DNA of 64,000 nt from Deefgea chitinilytica. Lineage in GTDB: Bacteria; Pseudomonadota; Gammaproteobacteria; Burkholderiales; Chitinibacteraceae. The notes beneath the pieces were generated by a model. It made no database searches, had not been told where the DNA came from, and saw nothing but the letters and a program-made list of their open reading frames with translations. This document shows, one piece after another, positions 1 to 10,490 of the stretch. Each line of letters opens with the position of its first letter. Position 1 is the first letter of the stretch. Location: NCBI RefSeq assembly GCF_016881405.1, contig NZ_WOFE01000007.1:1-64000 (forward strand), given 5' to 3'. The position numbers were made by a program, and so were the translations under genes.

Positions 1-70
1 CGTGGGTATTGTTTGCTAAGCATTGGTTGAAAAAGGCTTTGTGGAAGTACTTGGTGATATTCGAATAGAA

Positions 71-169
71 CTAGCGGTGCAATTCCGCTTTAAGGCGTAG
101 CAAATCTTGCCATGTTTTAGCTTTATCGTGCAGATTGCGCTGTAAATAGCTGGGGCGATTACTGTCCAA
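71..169 (-). pseudogene. possible C-terminal remnant of an unrecognised gene
   Basis: Read on the minus strand, this stretch encodes about 32 residues of plausible protein (LDSNRPSYLQRN... to ...LRLKAELHR) ending at a TAG at 71-73. An in-frame TAG at 170-172 precedes it, and no start codon or ribosome binding site is visible. The peptide is hydrophilic and helix-like. I cannot assign it to a family. It may be the tail of a decayed gene or chance coding potential. The rest of 1-201 shows nothing else I can support. Confidence 0.2.
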
Positions 170-201
170 CTAGTGTCCGATCAACTCTGAGGTAATGCTG
201 C

Positions 202-516
202 GTGATTTGGTCCGTGTATATTTTAACTTGTCGCGGTGGGCGCTTATATACTGGTGTCGCTTTGGACGTGGCTCAGCGGTTTGAGGCGCACCTTGCCGGG
301 AAAGGGGCGAGATTCACCCGATCTTTTCCGCCCGAATCTATTCTTGTGCAGTGGCCTTGTGAGAGTCAAAGCGTAGCTCTACAACTGGAGCATGCGATTA
401 AACAGTTAACTTCTGCGCATAAGCAAGCGTTAGCGGCAGGAAATCACAGTCTACTATTAAAATATTTCCGTTTTGAAAACGGCGTATGGTGCAAGCAATC
501 GACTTTTGCCGAGTGA
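202..516 (+). CDS. GIY-YIG nuclease superfamily protein (YhbQ/UPF0213-like)
   Basis: A 104-residue single-domain protein of the small GIY-YIG family. The N-terminus carries the family signature as VYILTC followed by RLYTGVA, in which the usual YIG is YTG, and a conserved Arg (AQRFEAH) lies on the following helix. Stand-alone proteins of this type are thought to be DNA nucleases or DNA-binding proteins of uncertain role. The start is GTG, with GAGG about 9 bases upstream. It converges with the ampG-like gene, leaving only 4 bases between the stops and no obvious terminator. Family assignment is firm; function is unproven. Confidence 0.85.
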   Translation: MIWSVYILTCRGGRLYTGVALDVAQRFEAHLAGKGARFTRSFPPESILVQWPCESQSVALQLEHAIKQLTSAHKQALAAGNHSLLLKYFRFENGVWCKQSTFAE

Positions 517-520
517 TGAT

Positions 521-1783
521 TTAACGTTCTTGCGGTATCTGCTCTGCGGCTTGATCGAGTTGTTTGATCGTGTTGCGTAGCCAGCAAACTAGTAATAATC
601 CCGGAATTGCAATGAGTGCGGATGCTACAAAGAAGTTGGCCCAGCCCAGCGCTACAACTAAATAGCCTGAGGCGGGACCCACGTAGACCCGCCCGAATGA
701 GGCGAGCGCAGAGAGTAGCGCATACTGTGTGGCGGTAAAGTTGGGATTACATAAACTCATTAACAGCGCCACCGCTGCGGTGGTGCCCATACCGCCGGCT
801 AAATTCTCCGCGCTAATTGCAAACATCAGTAGTGCAATATTGGGGCTGCCATGTATGGCAATTAGCCAATAACCTAAATTGGTAAACGCCTGCAATAAGC
901 CAAAAATGAATAGTGAGCGGAACAAGCCCCAGCGCACCATCAAAATGGCACCAAGAAATCCACCGAGTAGCGTAGCAATCAGGCCGAAGACTTTATAGGC
1001 TTGGCCAATGATTGATTTGCTATAACCCATATCCAGTAGAAATTTCGTCGATAAACTACCGGCAAACGCGTCACCAAGTTTGTAGCCGATAACCAGCGCT
1101 AGTAATATCCATGCGCCTTGGCGGGAAAAAAACTCTTGCAAAGGCGCAAAAATGGCTTCGCGCAAGGTGCGTGGTGGGCGAACTTGCAGCGTGGGTTCAG
1201 GGGCAGTAAAAGTAATCAATGCCATTGCGCCCATCAAACCCGCCATGACTAAATAAGTTTGTTCCCAAGTTAAAAAACCATCGGCCAAAATCAGCGCGAT
1301 TGCGCCAGAAGTGAGCATCGCCATCCGATAGCCAAAGACACCTACTGCCGCACCTGCGCCACGCTCTTCGGGTTGTAAAACTTCGGTGCGGTAGGCATCA
1401 ATGACCACGTCTTGGGTGGCAGAGAAAAAAGCAATCATCACTGCCAGCAAGGCAAATGTCGCTAAATGGGTTTTCGGATCGAGCCCACTCATGGTGGCGA
1501 TAGTGAGGGCAAGTGCAATCTGGCTGAGTAAAATCCAACCGCGTCGGCGGCCAAGCAGTGGCATTGGAAAGCGATCAATCAGCGGCGACCAAAGAAATTT
1601 CCACGTATACGGCTGACCCACTAATGTAAACCAGCCTATCGTTTTAACGTCTAAACCAGCGTCAGACAGCCATGCCTGCAGCGTCGAGCCGGTGAGCGCC
1701 AAAGGCAGGCCAGAGGCAAATCCCAGCAGCATTGCAGCACAAATACGGCGATTATTAAAAACGGCAAAATACGTAGAAAACAT
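521..1783 (-). CDS. ampG: AmpG-family muropeptide permease (MFS)
   Basis: A 420-residue inner-membrane major facilitator with about 12 hydrophobic segments. AmpG imports GlcNAc-anhydroMurNAc peptides released from the wall for peptidoglycan recycling and, where AmpR/AmpC exist, for beta-lactamase induction signalling. The N-terminal run GFASGLPLALTGSTLQAWL and the loop WSPLIDRFPMPLLGRRRGW are typical of AmpG, as is TQDVVIDAYR in TM4. The length is close to the short AmpG class without the extra C-terminal helices. The ATG is immediately preceded by the hexamer ATACCC (read on the coding strand), with only a weak GAGAG as ribosome site. It lies downstream of the exonuclease III gene on the same strand with a 102-base gap. 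Confidence 0.88.
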   Translation of the reverse strand: MFSTYFAVFNNRRICAAMLLGFASGLPLALTGSTLQAWLSDAGLDVKTIGWFTLVGQPYTWKFLWSPLIDRFPMPLLGRRRGWILLSQIALALTIATMSGLDPKTHLATFALLAVMIAFFSATQDVVIDAYRTEVLQPEERGAGAAVGVFGYRMAMLTSGAIALILADGFLTWEQTYLVMAGLMGAMALITFTAPEPTLQVRPPRTLREAIFAPLQEFFSRQGAWILLALVIGYKLGDAFAGSLSTKFLLDMGYSKSIIGQAYKVFGLIATLLGGFLGAILMVRWGLFRSLFIFGLLQAFTNLGYWLIAIHGSPNIALLMFAISAENLAGGMGTTAAVALLMSLCNPNFTATQYALLSALASFGRVYVGPASGYLVVALGWANFFVASALIAIPGLLLVCWLRNTIKQLDQAAEQIPQER

Positions 1784-1885
1784 GGGTATTGCTCTCTGTG
1801 CTTTTATTGGTAATTGCTAGCGGGCAATACCTGTTAGATTTTTTGAGTGGGTTGTTGTTGACTACCCTAGCGGTGTTGAATTACG

Positions 1886-2659
1886 TTAAAGTGAATAATC
1901 GTAATCAACAATCAAGGGCGCGTGATCCGAGAATTTTTCGTCTTTATAAATACTCGCCTGCGTTGCTGTCGCCGCCAATTTTGGGGTTACGATTTGATAA
2001 TCGATACGCCAACCGACGTCTTTGGCGTACGCCTGGCCGCGGTTACTCCACCACGAGTAGCCGGGAATTTCGGGGTAGAGCGTACGCCAAATATCTACCC
2101 ACTTCAGCTCAGTGAGCATCTTGCCGAACCAAGCACGCTCTTCAGGTAGAAAGCCTGAATTTTTTAGATTGCCTTTCCAGTTTTTCAGGTCGATTTCGTT
2201 GTGCGCAATATTCCAGTCGCCCATGATGATCACTTCGCGACCCGATTCGGCTAGTTCAGTTAAGCGAGGCCAGAAATGATCGAGGAATTGAAATTTAACC
2301 GTTTGTCGTTCTTCCGATGATGAACCTGATGGTAGGTAGAGCGAAATGATTGAAACCTTGCCAAACTGAAGCTCTAAATAACGGCCTTCGCTGTCGATCT
2401 CGGCAATCCCAAGGCCGACAATAACGGCGTCAGGTTGTTTGCGGCAATACAGGCCAACGCCGCTATAGCCCTTTTTTTCGGCATAGTGGAAATAGCCATG
2501 CATGCCGTTGGGATTTTGCATTTCGGCGGTGAGGTCGGCGGCTTGTGCTTTTAATTCTTGCACGCCAACCACATCGGCATTTTGCGTTGCTAGCCAATTG
2601 AAAAAGCCTTTAGTAGTGGCGGAACGAATACCGTTGAGATTGGCTGAAATGATGCGCAC
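1886..2659 (-). CDS. xthA: exodeoxyribonuclease III
   Basis: A 257-residue exonuclease III/AP endonuclease that cuts abasic sites and removes 3' blocking groups in base-excision repair. Family motifs are in order: N-terminal RIISANLNGIRSA, VQELKAQ carrying the metal-binding Glu, the SLYLPSG block, GDWNIAHNEIDLKN with the catalytic Asp/Asn, and the C-terminal SDHAPLIVDYD with the catalytic Asp-His pair. Length matches the ExoA/XthA class. It is transcribed away from pyrE, with about 200 bases of shared divergent promoter region. Assignment is strong. Confidence 0.95.
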   Translation of the reverse strand: MRIISANLNGIRSATTKGFFNWLATQNADVVGVQELKAQAADLTAEMQNPNGMHGYFHYAEKKGYSGVGLYCRKQPDAVIVGLGIAEIDSEGRYLELQFGKVSIISLYLPSGSSSEERQTVKFQFLDHFWPRLTELAESGREVIIMGDWNIAHNEIDLKNWKGNLKNSGFLPEERAWFGKMLTELKWVDIWRTLYPEIPGYSWWSNRGQAYAKDVGWRIDYQIVTPKLAATATQASIYKDEKFSDHAPLIVDYDYSL

Positions 2660-2855
2660 TTAGAGAAATCCTTGTTCAAGGGTGATATGCTTCGGGGTTA
2701 TTCAATGAGTAAGTTGTTGTGCCCATGCTTTGGCTTGCCGCCGTCTTGATTTGCAGCGTTGGCTGAGCAGACCGGACGTCGCCTGCGTTTTGTCGCTGAG
2801 GGACTTGCCAGAGATTGGGACACACGCATTTAACGTTTTAGAGGGACTATTTTGC

Positions 2856-3497
2856 ATGACTGATTTTCGCCGCGATTTCATCCGATTTGCTGTTGAGAGC
2901 AAAGTACTCTGTTTTGGCGATTTTATCACCAAAGCTGGCCGCGCTTCGCCGTACTTCTTTAATGCCGGACTTTTTAGCGACGGTACCTCAGTGGGTGAAT
3001 TGGCGCGTTTTTATGCGCAAGCTGCGCTGGCGTCAGGTGTTCAGTTTGATGTGCTATTTGGACCGGCTTATAAAGGGATTGTTTTGGCGTCAGCCACTGC
3101 AGTTGCTCTTGCTAATGCGGGGCACAATGTGCCGTTTGTGTTTAACCGCAAAGAGGCGAAAGACCACGGCGAAGGTGGCGTATTGGTTGGCGCGCCACTG
3201 AAAGGTCGGGTGATGATTATTGATGACGTAATTTCAGCGGGGACTTCGGTGCGTGAGTCCGTCAAAATTATCCGCGATGCGGGCGCCGAGCCGGCAGGCG
3301 TTTTGATTGCACTGGATCGGATGGAGCGTGGTCAAGGAGCATTGTCGGCGGTGCAGGAAGTTGAGCAAAATGTGGGTATTCCGGTGATTCCTATTGCAAG
3401 CTTGCAAGATTTATTGGGATTTCTTGCCGAACAAGAAGGAATGACTGACAATCTATCTCGTGTGCAAAATTACCGTAATCAGTACGGGATTGAATAA
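2856..3497 (+). CDS. pyrE: orotate phosphoribosyltransferase
   Basis: A 213-residue type I phosphoribosyltransferase that makes orotidine 5'-phosphate from orotate and PRPP in de novo pyrimidine synthesis. Visible motifs are the N-terminal [43 protein letters not shown] (the flexible catalytic loop) and the PRPP loop [13 protein letters not shown]. The frame is open further upstream, but the ATG at 2856 is chosen because GAGGGA lies just before it and the product then matches the family length. The 196 bases before it contain no other gene. A DUF4124 gene follows closely. Confidence 0.96.
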   Translation: MTDFRRDFIRFAVESKVLCFGDFITKAGRASPYFFNAGLFSDGTSVGELARFYAQAALASGVQFDVLFGPAYKGIVLASATAVALANAGHNVPFVFNRKEAKDHGEGGVLVGAPLKGRVMIIDDVISAGTSVRESVKIIRDAGAEPAGVLIALDRMERGQGALSAVQEVEQNVGIPVIPIASLQDLLGFLAEQEGMTDNLSRVQNYRNQYGIE

Positions 3498-3513
3498 TTT
3501 GAGAAGGTTGGCT

Positions 3514-4101
3514 ATGCGCTATTTGTTGGTTTTGATGTTGACTATTCTGTGCTCGCCCAACTATGCAGCGACGGTTTATCGCTGGGTGGACGAATCAGGC
3601 AAAGTCCAATATAGCGATAAGCCACCAGCAGGAACGTCGAAGTCTGTGATGGAGTTGGATAAGTCCGGCCGCATTCGCAAAGGCAACGAGGCGCAGCTTT
3701 CTCCGGAAGAGAAAGCTGCTTTAGAAGAGAAAAAGAAAGCTGAATTAGAGCAGCGACGTAGTGATAAGGCTTTGCTGCAATCGTTTTCGAAACCTGAAGA
3801 GATTGATTTACTGCGGGATCGTCAAATCGAAGCGGTTCAGGCTGGCTTGCAAACCAATCGCTTACGTCGTGAAGCGGCGACAAAGCGGATGGAGCAACAA
3901 CAGCAGCAAGTGCAGCGTTTGCAAAAGTCAAAACGCGCTATTCCTGCAGATTTACAGGCGGAAATCGACGTGAGCCGCAAGGAAGTGGAAGACATTGATA
4001 AGCTGATCATGACGCAGCAGAACGATATTGTGATGATTCATGATCGTGCAGCGGTGCAGAAAAAGCGTTTCATCGAGCTCAAGAGCGTGCAGCCGAATTA
4101 A
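3514..4101 (+). CDS. DUF4124 domain-containing exported protein
   Basis: A 195-residue protein with a signal peptide (MRYLLVLMLTILCSPNYAA) followed by the DUF4124 signature TVYRWVDESGKVQYSDKPPAG, a small domain common in proteobacterial envelope proteins. After about residue 60 it is highly charged and predicted coiled coil (EEKAALEEKKKAELEQRRS, then a long Gln/Arg/Glu-rich helix). The start was chosen at ATG 3514 because it has GAGAAGG upstream and produces a clean signal peptide. It lies 16 bases after pyrE. Function is unknown; an envelope-associated structural role is a guess. Confidence 0.85.
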   Translation: MRYLLVLMLTILCSPNYAATVYRWVDESGKVQYSDKPPAGTSKSVMELDKSGRIRKGNEAQLSPEEKAALEEKKKAELEQRRSDKALLQSFSKPEEIDLLRDRQIEAVQAGLQTNRLRREAATKRMEQQQQQVQRLQKSKRAIPADLQAEIDVSRKEVEDIDKLIMTQQNDIVMIHDRAAVQKKRFIELKSVQPN

Positions 4102-4215
4102 GATTGAGATTTCACAAGGCCAGTTTAGGGTATTAACTTTAAGCTGCGGGTTTTACCGTGTTTGATAAGCCGTACGGTAATGGCACAATTCCTCCTTTAG
4201 AAGAAGTAAGCAAAA

Positions 4216-4992
4216 ATGACAGAACAAAATACGCAAGTACGTGCGGTGCTCGGGATTGATATTGGCGGAACTGGTATTAAAGGGGCGCCAGTCAATATTG
4301 ATACCGGCGAGTTTTTGGCGGAACGCCATCGAATTGAGACGCCGCAACCTGCTACGCCTGAAGCGGTTGGGAAAGTCGTTAAAGCCTTGGTCGATCATTT
4401 CAATTGGACGGGACCGATTGGCTGTACCTTTCCGGCGATTGTTCACAATGGTATAACAATGTCAGCTGCCAATGTAGATCAAAGTTGGATTCAAGCACCA
4501 GCACAAGAGATTCTCGCGAAAGCGGTTGGCTTGCCTTTAGTATTGCTAAATGATGCTGATGCTGCAGGTTTGGCAGAAGTCGTATTTGGCGCGGCAAAAG
4601 GCCGTGGTGGGAAAACCATCGTGATTACTCTGGGTACAGGGATTGGCAGTGCCTTGATTGTTGATGGCAAACTGATTACCAATACTGAGTTTGGTCATCT
4701 GATTTTCCCAAAAAATGAAATCGCGGAAAAATATTGTTCGGCCAAAGTCAAAGAAGATTCAGATATGAAATGGGGCGAATATACTGAGCGCCTGAATAAA
4801 TACTTATTGCATCTACAGCTATTGTTTTCGCCAGATTTTGTCATTATCGGTGGCGGGATTAGCAAGAAACATGAGAAGTTTATTCCCGAGTTGAAAGACT
4901 TACGCTTTAAAGTTGTTCCTGCCGCCTTAAAAAATGATGCGGGGATTGTTGGCGCCGCATTAGAGGCCGCGCGCTGTAATAGTTTGAATTAA
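4216..4992 (+). CDS. ppgK: polyphosphate glucokinase (ROK family)
   Basis: A 258-residue ROK-family sugar kinase that phosphorylates glucose using inorganic polyphosphate (and often ATP). The N-terminal phosphate-binding loop is [14 protein letters not shown], the catalytic-base segment is [12 protein letters not shown], and the second phosphate motif is [14 protein letters not shown]. The stretch [18 protein letters not shown]...[16 protein letters not shown] is characteristic of PpgK rather than ATP-only ROK glucokinases, which carry a Cys-rich zinc motif that is absent here. It stands alone, with a 114-base upstream gap and a strong terminator after it. A polyphosphate kinase gene (ppk1) lies 18 kb away in this window, so both ends of polyphosphate use are encoded here. 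Confidence 0.9.
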   Translation: MTEQNTQVRAVLGIDIGGTGIKGAPVNIDTGEFLAERHRIETPQPATPEAVGKVVKALVDHFNWTGPIGCTFPAIVHNGITMSAANVDQSWIQAPAQEILAKAVGLPLVLLNDADAAGLAEVVFGAAKGRGGKTIVITLGTGIGSALIVDGKLITNTEFGHLIFPKNEIAEKYCSAKVKEDSDMKWGEYTERLNKYLLHLQLLFSPDFVIIGGGISKKHEKFIPELKDLRFKVVPAALKNDAGIVGAALEAARCNSLN

Positions 4993-5001
4993 GAACTGGT
5001 C

Positions 5002-5046
5002 GCACAATTGAAAAGCCCTGTGATGATATGGGCTTTTCAATTGTGC
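5002..5046. terminator. bidirectional terminator between ppgK and chemoreceptor gene
   Basis: A perfect 17-bp inverted repeat (GCACAATTGAAAAGCCC at 5002-5018 and its complement at 5030-5046) surrounds an 11-base loop between two convergent genes. The A/T-rich outer part supplies a U-rich tract in both directions. Confidence 0.85.
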
Positions 5047-5051
5047 CTTGC

Positions 5052-7736
5052 TTAAATTTTAAATATCGCCACAGTCTGATTTAGGCGCTCTGCTTGTTTT
5101 TGCATGTTTTCTGCATTGTGGGTTTGCTGAGAGGCAAGGGATTGGTTTTGCTGGCCAGCATGATCAATCTGACTGAGTGCATGGCTAATTTCATTAACGC
5201 CACTTAGTTGTTCTTTCGAGGCATTTGCAATGTCGCTAATCAAAAAGGACAATTGTTGTACTTGCTCGTGCATGTGGTGCATCAAGGTGGCGGACTGCTC
5301 AACGCGGGTATGCCCTTGGTGGATTTCGCGAACTGAGTTTTCAATCAAACTGCGAATTTCACGTGCCGCATCGCCACTTTTTTGCGCCAAATTTCGCACC
5401 TCTGCGGCGACTACTGCAAACCCACGACCAGCATCGCCTGCCCGTGCCGCTTCCACTGCCGCATTGAGTGCCAAGATATTTGTTTGAAAGGCAATGCCAT
5501 CTATCAAACCTGTGATATCGGCAATTTTTTTTGCGCTTTCGGTGAGCTTTTTCATCGCTTCCTGTACACCCGTCATGGCTGTGCGCGTCACTTCTGCCTC
5601 TTCGTGTGCTGATCTAACTAGCGTAGCAGCTGCTCCAGCATGGTCGGCATTTTGTTGGACTGCACTAGCGACTTCGTTAGCTGAGGCGGCTGTCTTTTCG
5701 GTCGCAGCGGCTTGAGACTGCGTTTTTTCTAATAAGCTGGCTGAAGTTTGTGTAACTTGAATGGCGGAATTGGCGACTTCAGAGGTTGCGCTCCGAATGT
5801 CGTTGATAATTTGGTTGAGCTGGTGGGTTGTGCGGTTGGTGCTGTGGGCTAATTCGCCAAAAATACCTTGATAATTGGTAGGTAGAGAGTGAGTTAGGTC
5901 GCCTTCGGCTAACTGGATTAAAGCCTTGCCAAACGCACTGAGGCTAGATTGTGTTTGATCGAGCAAGCCATTTAGATGCATCCCTAGGTCAGCATAAAAA
6001 CCGATCTTATTGTCCAAGCGTATGCGCTGGCTGAATACGCCTGTCGCAGCCGCACTTACAACCTGGCTGATTTCGGTGCCCATGGCTAATTCGGCGGTTT
6101 GATCTTGCCATTCGGTTACATGACCAATTAGCGTATGCTCCTCATTAAAGATTGGCGTCACATTGACACGGAAAGTGCTGCCTTGTCGGATTATTTGGCC
6201 TTGGCTGGCGTGTCCGCTGCGCCAGTCTAGCCATTGGCCAGCATTCAAGACGTGCTTTAGCGTTTGTTGCGGCATTGGACCAAGTTGTTGTTCGGCAGCT
6301 TGATTTTGATACATAGGAAAATCATTTGCGTCACTAATCATGACTGGGGTTGTGACTTGGTCTAGCGCTTGTTTGATTTTTAACGTGAAGTCGGCAGCGA
6401 TCGATGCCTCGTGCATTCGATCTCTCACTTTATCGACTTCGTCTGTAATCATGGCTTTTAGGCCTTTCATATTCTCAATCGAAACAGAGAATTCTCCTTG
6501 TGTATAGAGGCTGGTAAGCGCAACCATTTTCATTTGAATCGCGGTGTGAGATCGAACGAGCTCGTTGATACGCATTGCCATTTCTTGATAACCGCCACAA
6601 AATTGCGTGTCATCAATCGTGTGGTGAATATCGCCAGCATCATGCGCTGCCGCCATGTGCAGTTGCGCTGTACTGAAGCGTCTTAATGTGTCTAGCATCG
6701 TGTGAATCGGTTGATTGAGTGCGGCGAGTTCGTCTTTACCTTTAAGCTGAGTGACATGATTAAATTCACCTAGGCTGATCTGTGAAAAGCTCTGATTGAG
6801 TAAATTAATATTGTTCTTAGTGGAGAGAAAGAAACCAATCTGCAACAAAATAGCTGCGATGATGGCAAATAAACTGATGCCAATCGCAAAACCTAGTTTG
6901 TTGCTGCGCTGGTCGATACGTTGTTGTAATAGAGCGTCTAGTGTTTTAAGTCCAGCTTCGGATAGTTGGGTGCCTGCAGTGGTTGCGACTTGTATGCGCT
7001 CCTTGAGTTTGCTGATATTTTCATCCACTGGCTTGTTGTTGACCAAGGGTGATGCAATCCGATCTTGATATTCACTGAGTACTTGATGAATTGCCGCTTG
7101 GAATAAACGCGCTTGTTCTTGTGTGGCTTTGAGTGCTTCTGGTTGAGCTGCTGCAGCTTTATCAATGTCGACTTGCAGGTCCGCAGCTAGACCACTGATT
7201 TGGGGGGCAATCGTTTGTGCTCGTAATTTTGCTTCTGGACTATTTGCGTTTTGGGAGGCTAGTTGCGCCACAAGTGTCATTAGTAAGGGTAATTTGCCAA
7301 TCGTGACATCGCCGACGAAATAACTCGCAAGCTCTGGATCTAAAATTAAATTAGAGGTGTCATTGATGCGAGCTATCAATTGTAAAGCGGCATCTTGTAC
7401 TTGCTGAGAATCGGTTGCCGAGCGTAATGCTTGATACTCTTTATCGGCCGATAAAGAGCTTACTAGGTCTTTTATTTGGCTTGTTTCTTGAGCTGAAATT
7501 AATGGAGGTTTCTGATTCGCTACAATTGCATTAAGTTGCCGGGTGGCCATTTGAAGGACCTGTACCCCATCTTGTTCTGTTTTAGCAAATTGAATATCTT
7601 CGCGCAGCGTGCTCCATGTAAAAAATAATAAAATTAGGATGGGTAAAATAAATACGCCGCTGACTAGCATGAATTTTTGCGGATATCTTAGCCTATTCAT
7701 CAGGCTCGCTATCGATTGCTGTAGTGTGCTTAGCAT
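5052..7736 (-). CDS. methyl-accepting chemotaxis protein with internal PAS-like domain
   Basis: An 894-residue transmembrane chemoreceptor. TM1 is near residues 24-42, a mostly helical periplasmic domain of about 240 residues follows, and TM2 lies near 280-303. Then come a HAMP region, a further HAMP-like stretch, and a PAS-like module (around [25 protein letters not shown] to [15 protein letters not shown]). The C-terminal signalling hairpin contains the invariant tip [21 protein letters not shown]. It ends in VAIFKI, so it lacks a CheR/CheB-binding pentapeptide. The ATG at 7736 is preferred over an upstream TTG because GGAAGGA lies 5-6 bases before it. No che genes are adjacent. The ligand is unknown; the PAS module suggests redox, oxygen or energy sensing. 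Confidence 0.9.
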   Translation of the reverse strand: MLSTLQQSIASLMNRLRYPQKFMLVSGVFILPILILLFFTWSTLREDIQFAKTEQDGVQVLQMATRQLNAIVANQKPPLISAQETSQIKDLVSSLSADKEYQALRSATDSQQVQDAALQLIARINDTSNLILDPELASYFVGDVTIGKLPLLMTLVAQLASQNANSPEAKLRAQTIAPQISGLAADLQVDIDKAAAAQPEALKATQEQARLFQAAIHQVLSEYQDRIASPLVNNKPVDENISKLKERIQVATTAGTQLSEAGLKTLDALLQQRIDQRSNKLGFAIGISLFAIIAAILLQIGFFLSTKNNINLLNQSFSQISLGEFNHVTQLKGKDELAALNQPIHTMLDTLRRFSTAQLHMAAAHDAGDIHHTIDDTQFCGGYQEMAMRINELVRSHTAIQMKMVALTSLYTQGEFSVSIENMKGLKAMITDEVDKVRDRMHEASIAADFTLKIKQALDQVTTPVMISDANDFPMYQNQAAEQQLGPMPQQTLKHVLNAGQWLDWRSGHASQGQIIRQGSTFRVNVTPIFNEEHTLIGHVTEWQDQTAELAMGTEISQVVSAAATGVFSQRIRLDNKIGFYADLGMHLNGLLDQTQSSLSAFGKALIQLAEGDLTHSLPTNYQGIFGELAHSTNRTTHQLNQIINDIRSATSEVANSAIQVTQTSASLLEKTQSQAAATEKTAASANEVASAVQQNADHAGAAATLVRSAHEEAEVTRTAMTGVQEAMKKLTESAKKIADITGLIDGIAFQTNILALNAAVEAARAGDAGRGFAVVAAEVRNLAQKSGDAAREIRSLIENSVREIHQGHTRVEQSATLMHHMHEQVQQLSFLISDIANASKEQLSGVNEISHALSQIDHAGQQNQSLASQQTHNAENMQKQAERLNQTVAIFKI

Positions 7737-7883
7737 TGGAGTTCCTTCCAATTACAATCAACTCTAATCTAGGCAAGATAGTTGATTTTGCTAAAATTTC
7801 TAGTTTGTGAGTTTGAAAAACTCGCGCAAGTCTCTGTTTTGGCATAGAATATTGCCCCTTTGCCCTTATTTTGGAACTGCGCC

Positions 7884-9794
7884 ATGCGCTATCCCGTTCG
7901 ATATGATGTGATTGTAGTTGGTGGTGGCCACGCTGGTACCGAGGCGGCGTTAGCCAGTGCCCGCATGGGACGTAAAACATTATTGCTGACCCACAATATT
8001 GAAACCTTGGGACAAATGAGCTGCAATCCATCGATTGGGGGGATTGGTAAAGGTCATTTGGTGCGCGAAGTCGATGCGCTCGGCGGCGCGATGGCGCTGG
8101 CCACCGATATGGGCGGTATTCAGTTTAAAACGTTGAACGCCAGCAAAGGTCCTGCGGTACGCGCAACGCGTGCACAAGCGGATCGGATTTTGTATAAGGC
8201 TGCGATTCGCGGCATGCTGGAAAACCAAGAAAATCTTGATATTTTCCAGCAAGCAGTGGATGACTTGCTGCTCGATGGCGATAAGGTCATCGGCGCAGTG
8301 ACACAAATCGGTATTGAGTTTATGGCCTCCAGCGTCGTGCTGACTGCCGGCACGTTCTTGGGCGGCAAAATCCACGTGGGTTTAGAAAACTCAGTGGGGG
8401 GGCGTGCTGGCGATCCGGCGTCGATTACCTTGTCGCACAAATTGCGTGAGTTGAACTTGCCGGTTGGCCGTTTGAAAACCGGTACGCCGCCGCGTATCGA
8501 CGGGCGCACGATTAATTTAGATATCCTTGAAATTCAGCCGGGCGATACGCCAGAGCCGGTGTTTTCCGTGCGCGGTAATCAGGCGATGCATCCGCGACAA
8601 ATGCCATGCTGGATTGCGCACACCAATGAGCGCACGCACGACATTATCCGTTCCGGTTTTGATCGTAGCCCGATGTTTACTGGCAAGATCGAAGGCGTTG
8701 GGCCACGTTATTGCCCAAGTATTGAAGATAAAATCAATCGCTTTGCCGACAAAGACAGCCATCAGATTTTCCTTGAGCCGGAAGGCTTAACGACGCATGA
8801 GTTTTATCCAAACGGCATTTCAACGAGCTTGCCATTTGATATTCAGTTGGCTGCGGTGCAGTCGATGGTGGGGCTGGAGAATGCTCGAATTATTCGTCCT
8901 GGTTACGCCATTGAATACGATTATTTCGATCCACGCGCGTTAAAAAATAGTTTTGAATCCAAAGCGATTGCGGGTTTATTCTTTGCCGGCCAAATTAACG
9001 GCACAACCGGTTACGAAGAAGCGGCAGCACAAGGCTTGTTTGCTGGCTTGAATGCGGCACTCTATGCGCGTGATGAAGCGCCGTGGTGCCCGGGGCGTGA
9101 TGAAGCGTACATTGGGGTATTGGTGGATGACCTAGTTACCAAGGGTGTTACCGAGCCATACCGTATGTTTACCAGCCGCGCCGAGTTCCGTTTGCAGTTG
9201 CGCGAAGACAATGCCGATTTGCGCTTAACCGAGCAAGGCCGCCGCTTGGGCTTGGTCGGTGATGCGCAGTGGCAAATGTTTGAAACCAAGCGCGAAGCCG
9301 TCGCGCTAGAACTTGAGCGCATCAAATCGACTTGGGTAAATCCGAAAATTCTCGCCGCTTCTGAGGCTGAGCGTGTGCTGGGTAAAGCGATTGAGCGTGA
9401 ATACACCTTGGCCGATTTATTGCGCCGCCCGGAAGTGACTTACGCCAGTTTGATGACTTTAGATGTGGCGGGGCCGGGCGTGCAGGACGAAAAAGTCGCC
9501 GAACAAATTGAAATTCAGGTTAAATATCAGGGTTATATCGAACGACAACAATTTGAGGTCGCAAAACGCGATACCCTAGAGGACGTTGCGTTGCCTGATG
9601 ACTTTGATTACAGCGCAGTCTCGGGGCTTTCGAAAGAAATCCAGCAAAAATTAAGCACTCAACGACCACAGACTTTGGGTTTGGCCTCGCGTATTTCGGG
9701 GGTTACCCCCGCTGCGTTGGCTTTATTGGTCGTCTATCTCAAGAAAAGTCAGCTGGTTGCCGCAAGCCAGCAAAATAAGGCAGAAATACAATGA
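7884..9794 (+). CDS. mnmG: tRNA U34 5-carboxymethylaminomethyl modification enzyme MnmG
   Basis: A 636-residue FAD-binding protein (GidA). With MnmE it installs the cmnm5 group on U34 of several tRNAs. The Rossmann motif [19 protein letters not shown] is at residues 11-29, followed by [50 protein letters not shown] and the [16 protein letters not shown] block, all diagnostic. The start at ATG 7884 fits the family N-terminus; an upstream in-frame TTG at 7860 is less likely. The stop overlaps the rsmG start (ATGA). Assignment is very secure. Confidence 0.98.
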   Translation: MRYPVRYDVIVVGGGHAGTEAALASARMGRKTLLLTHNIETLGQMSCNPSIGGIGKGHLVREVDALGGAMALATDMGGIQFKTLNASKGPAVRATRAQADRILYKAAIRGMLENQENLDIFQQAVDDLLLDGDKVIGAVTQIGIEFMASSVVLTAGTFLGGKIHVGLENSVGGRAGDPASITLSHKLRELNLPVGRLKTGTPPRIDGRTINLDILEIQPGDTPEPVFSVRGNQAMHPRQMPCWIAHTNERTHDIIRSGFDRSPMFTGKIEGVGPRYCPSIEDKINRFADKDSHQIFLEPEGLTTHEFYPNGISTSLPFDIQLAAVQSMVGLENARIIRPGYAIEYDYFDPRALKNSFESKAIAGLFFAGQINGTTGYEEAAAQGLFAGLNAALYARDEAPWCPGRDEAYIGVLVDDLVTKGVTEPYRMFTSRAEFRLQLREDNADLRLTEQGRRLGLVGDAQWQMFETKREAVALELERIKSTWVNPKILAASEAERVLGKAIEREYTLADLLRRPEVTYASLMTLDVAGPGVQDEKVAEQIEIQVKYQGYIERQQFEVAKRDTLEDVALPDDFDYSAVSGLSKEIQQKLSTQRPQTLGLASRISGVTPAALALLVVYLKKSQLVAASQQNKAEIQ

Positions 9795-10441
9795 CTGTAG
9801 TTGCAGAAAAAAAATTAGCCGATACTTTGGCGCAAGGCTTGCTGGCTTTGGATTTGACGCTCAGTGCCGGCCAGCAAGAGAAACTGTTGGCCTACGTTGG
9901 CTTACTGGATAAATGGAATAAAACTTATAGTTTGACGGCGATTCGCGAGCCAGAGCGCATGGTGCCGCATCATTTGCTCGATTCGCTCGCGCCACTAAGC
10001 AAGCTGCCGAATCAAGCGTTGCGAATGCTTGATGTGGGTTCGGGCTTCGGTACGCCAGGCATCCCCTTGGCGATTGCCCGCCCAGACTGGCAACTGACTT
10101 TACTCGATTCCAATCACAAAAAAACGACATTTTTGCGCCAAGCGATTTTGGAGTTGAAGCTTGATAACGTGACGGTAGTGACTGATCGTGTTGAAGCTTA
10201 TCAGCCAGAAGCGGGCTTTCAGATTATCACCTCGCGGGCGTTTTCTGAGTTGGCTGAGTTTGTCCGTTTGACTACGCATCTGCTGGCAGAAGGCGGCGAG
10301 TGGGCTGCATTGAAGGGGGTATACCCTTATGAGGAAATTGCATTATTGCCTGCAGATGTATACGTAGTGGGAGTAGATAGTTTGGCCGTGCCAGGTTTGG
10401 ATGCCGAACGCCACTTGGTGCATGTGGCTAAAGTTGTTTGA
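9791..10441 (+). CDS. rsmG: 16S rRNA (guanine527-N7)-methyltransferase
   Basis: A 216-residue SAM-dependent methyltransferase (GidB) that methylates G527 of 16S rRNA; loss of the family enzyme gives low-level streptomycin resistance. The segment [32 protein letters not shown] is the family signature, and the SAM-binding loop is [16 protein letters not shown], followed by [14 protein letters not shown]. The start overlaps the mnmG stop by four bases, indicating translational coupling. parA begins 49 bases after its stop. Confidence 0.97.
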   Translation: MTVVAEKKLADTLAQGLLALDLTLSAGQQEKLLAYVGLLDKWNKTYSLTAIREPERMVPHHLLDSLAPLSKLPNQALRMLDVGSGFGTPGIPLAIARPDWQLTLLDSNHKKTTFLRQAILELKLDNVTVVTDRVEAYQPEAGFQIITSRAFSELAEFVRLTTHLLAEGGEWAALKGVYPYEEIALLPADVYVVGVDSLAVPGLDAERHLVHVAKVV

Positions 10442-10490
10442 GCTGTCTGCGGTTCACTCTAAAGCGATTCAAACCCCGGCGGGAACGACG

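Noticed and set aside
2702-2932. Open frame on the minus strand upstream of pyrE
   Set aside because: Runs across the pyrE start and its ribosome site with no supporting signals.
3542-3931. 129-codon minus-strand frame opposite the DUF4124 gene
   Set aside because: Antisense shadow of a gene with clear domain and signal peptide.
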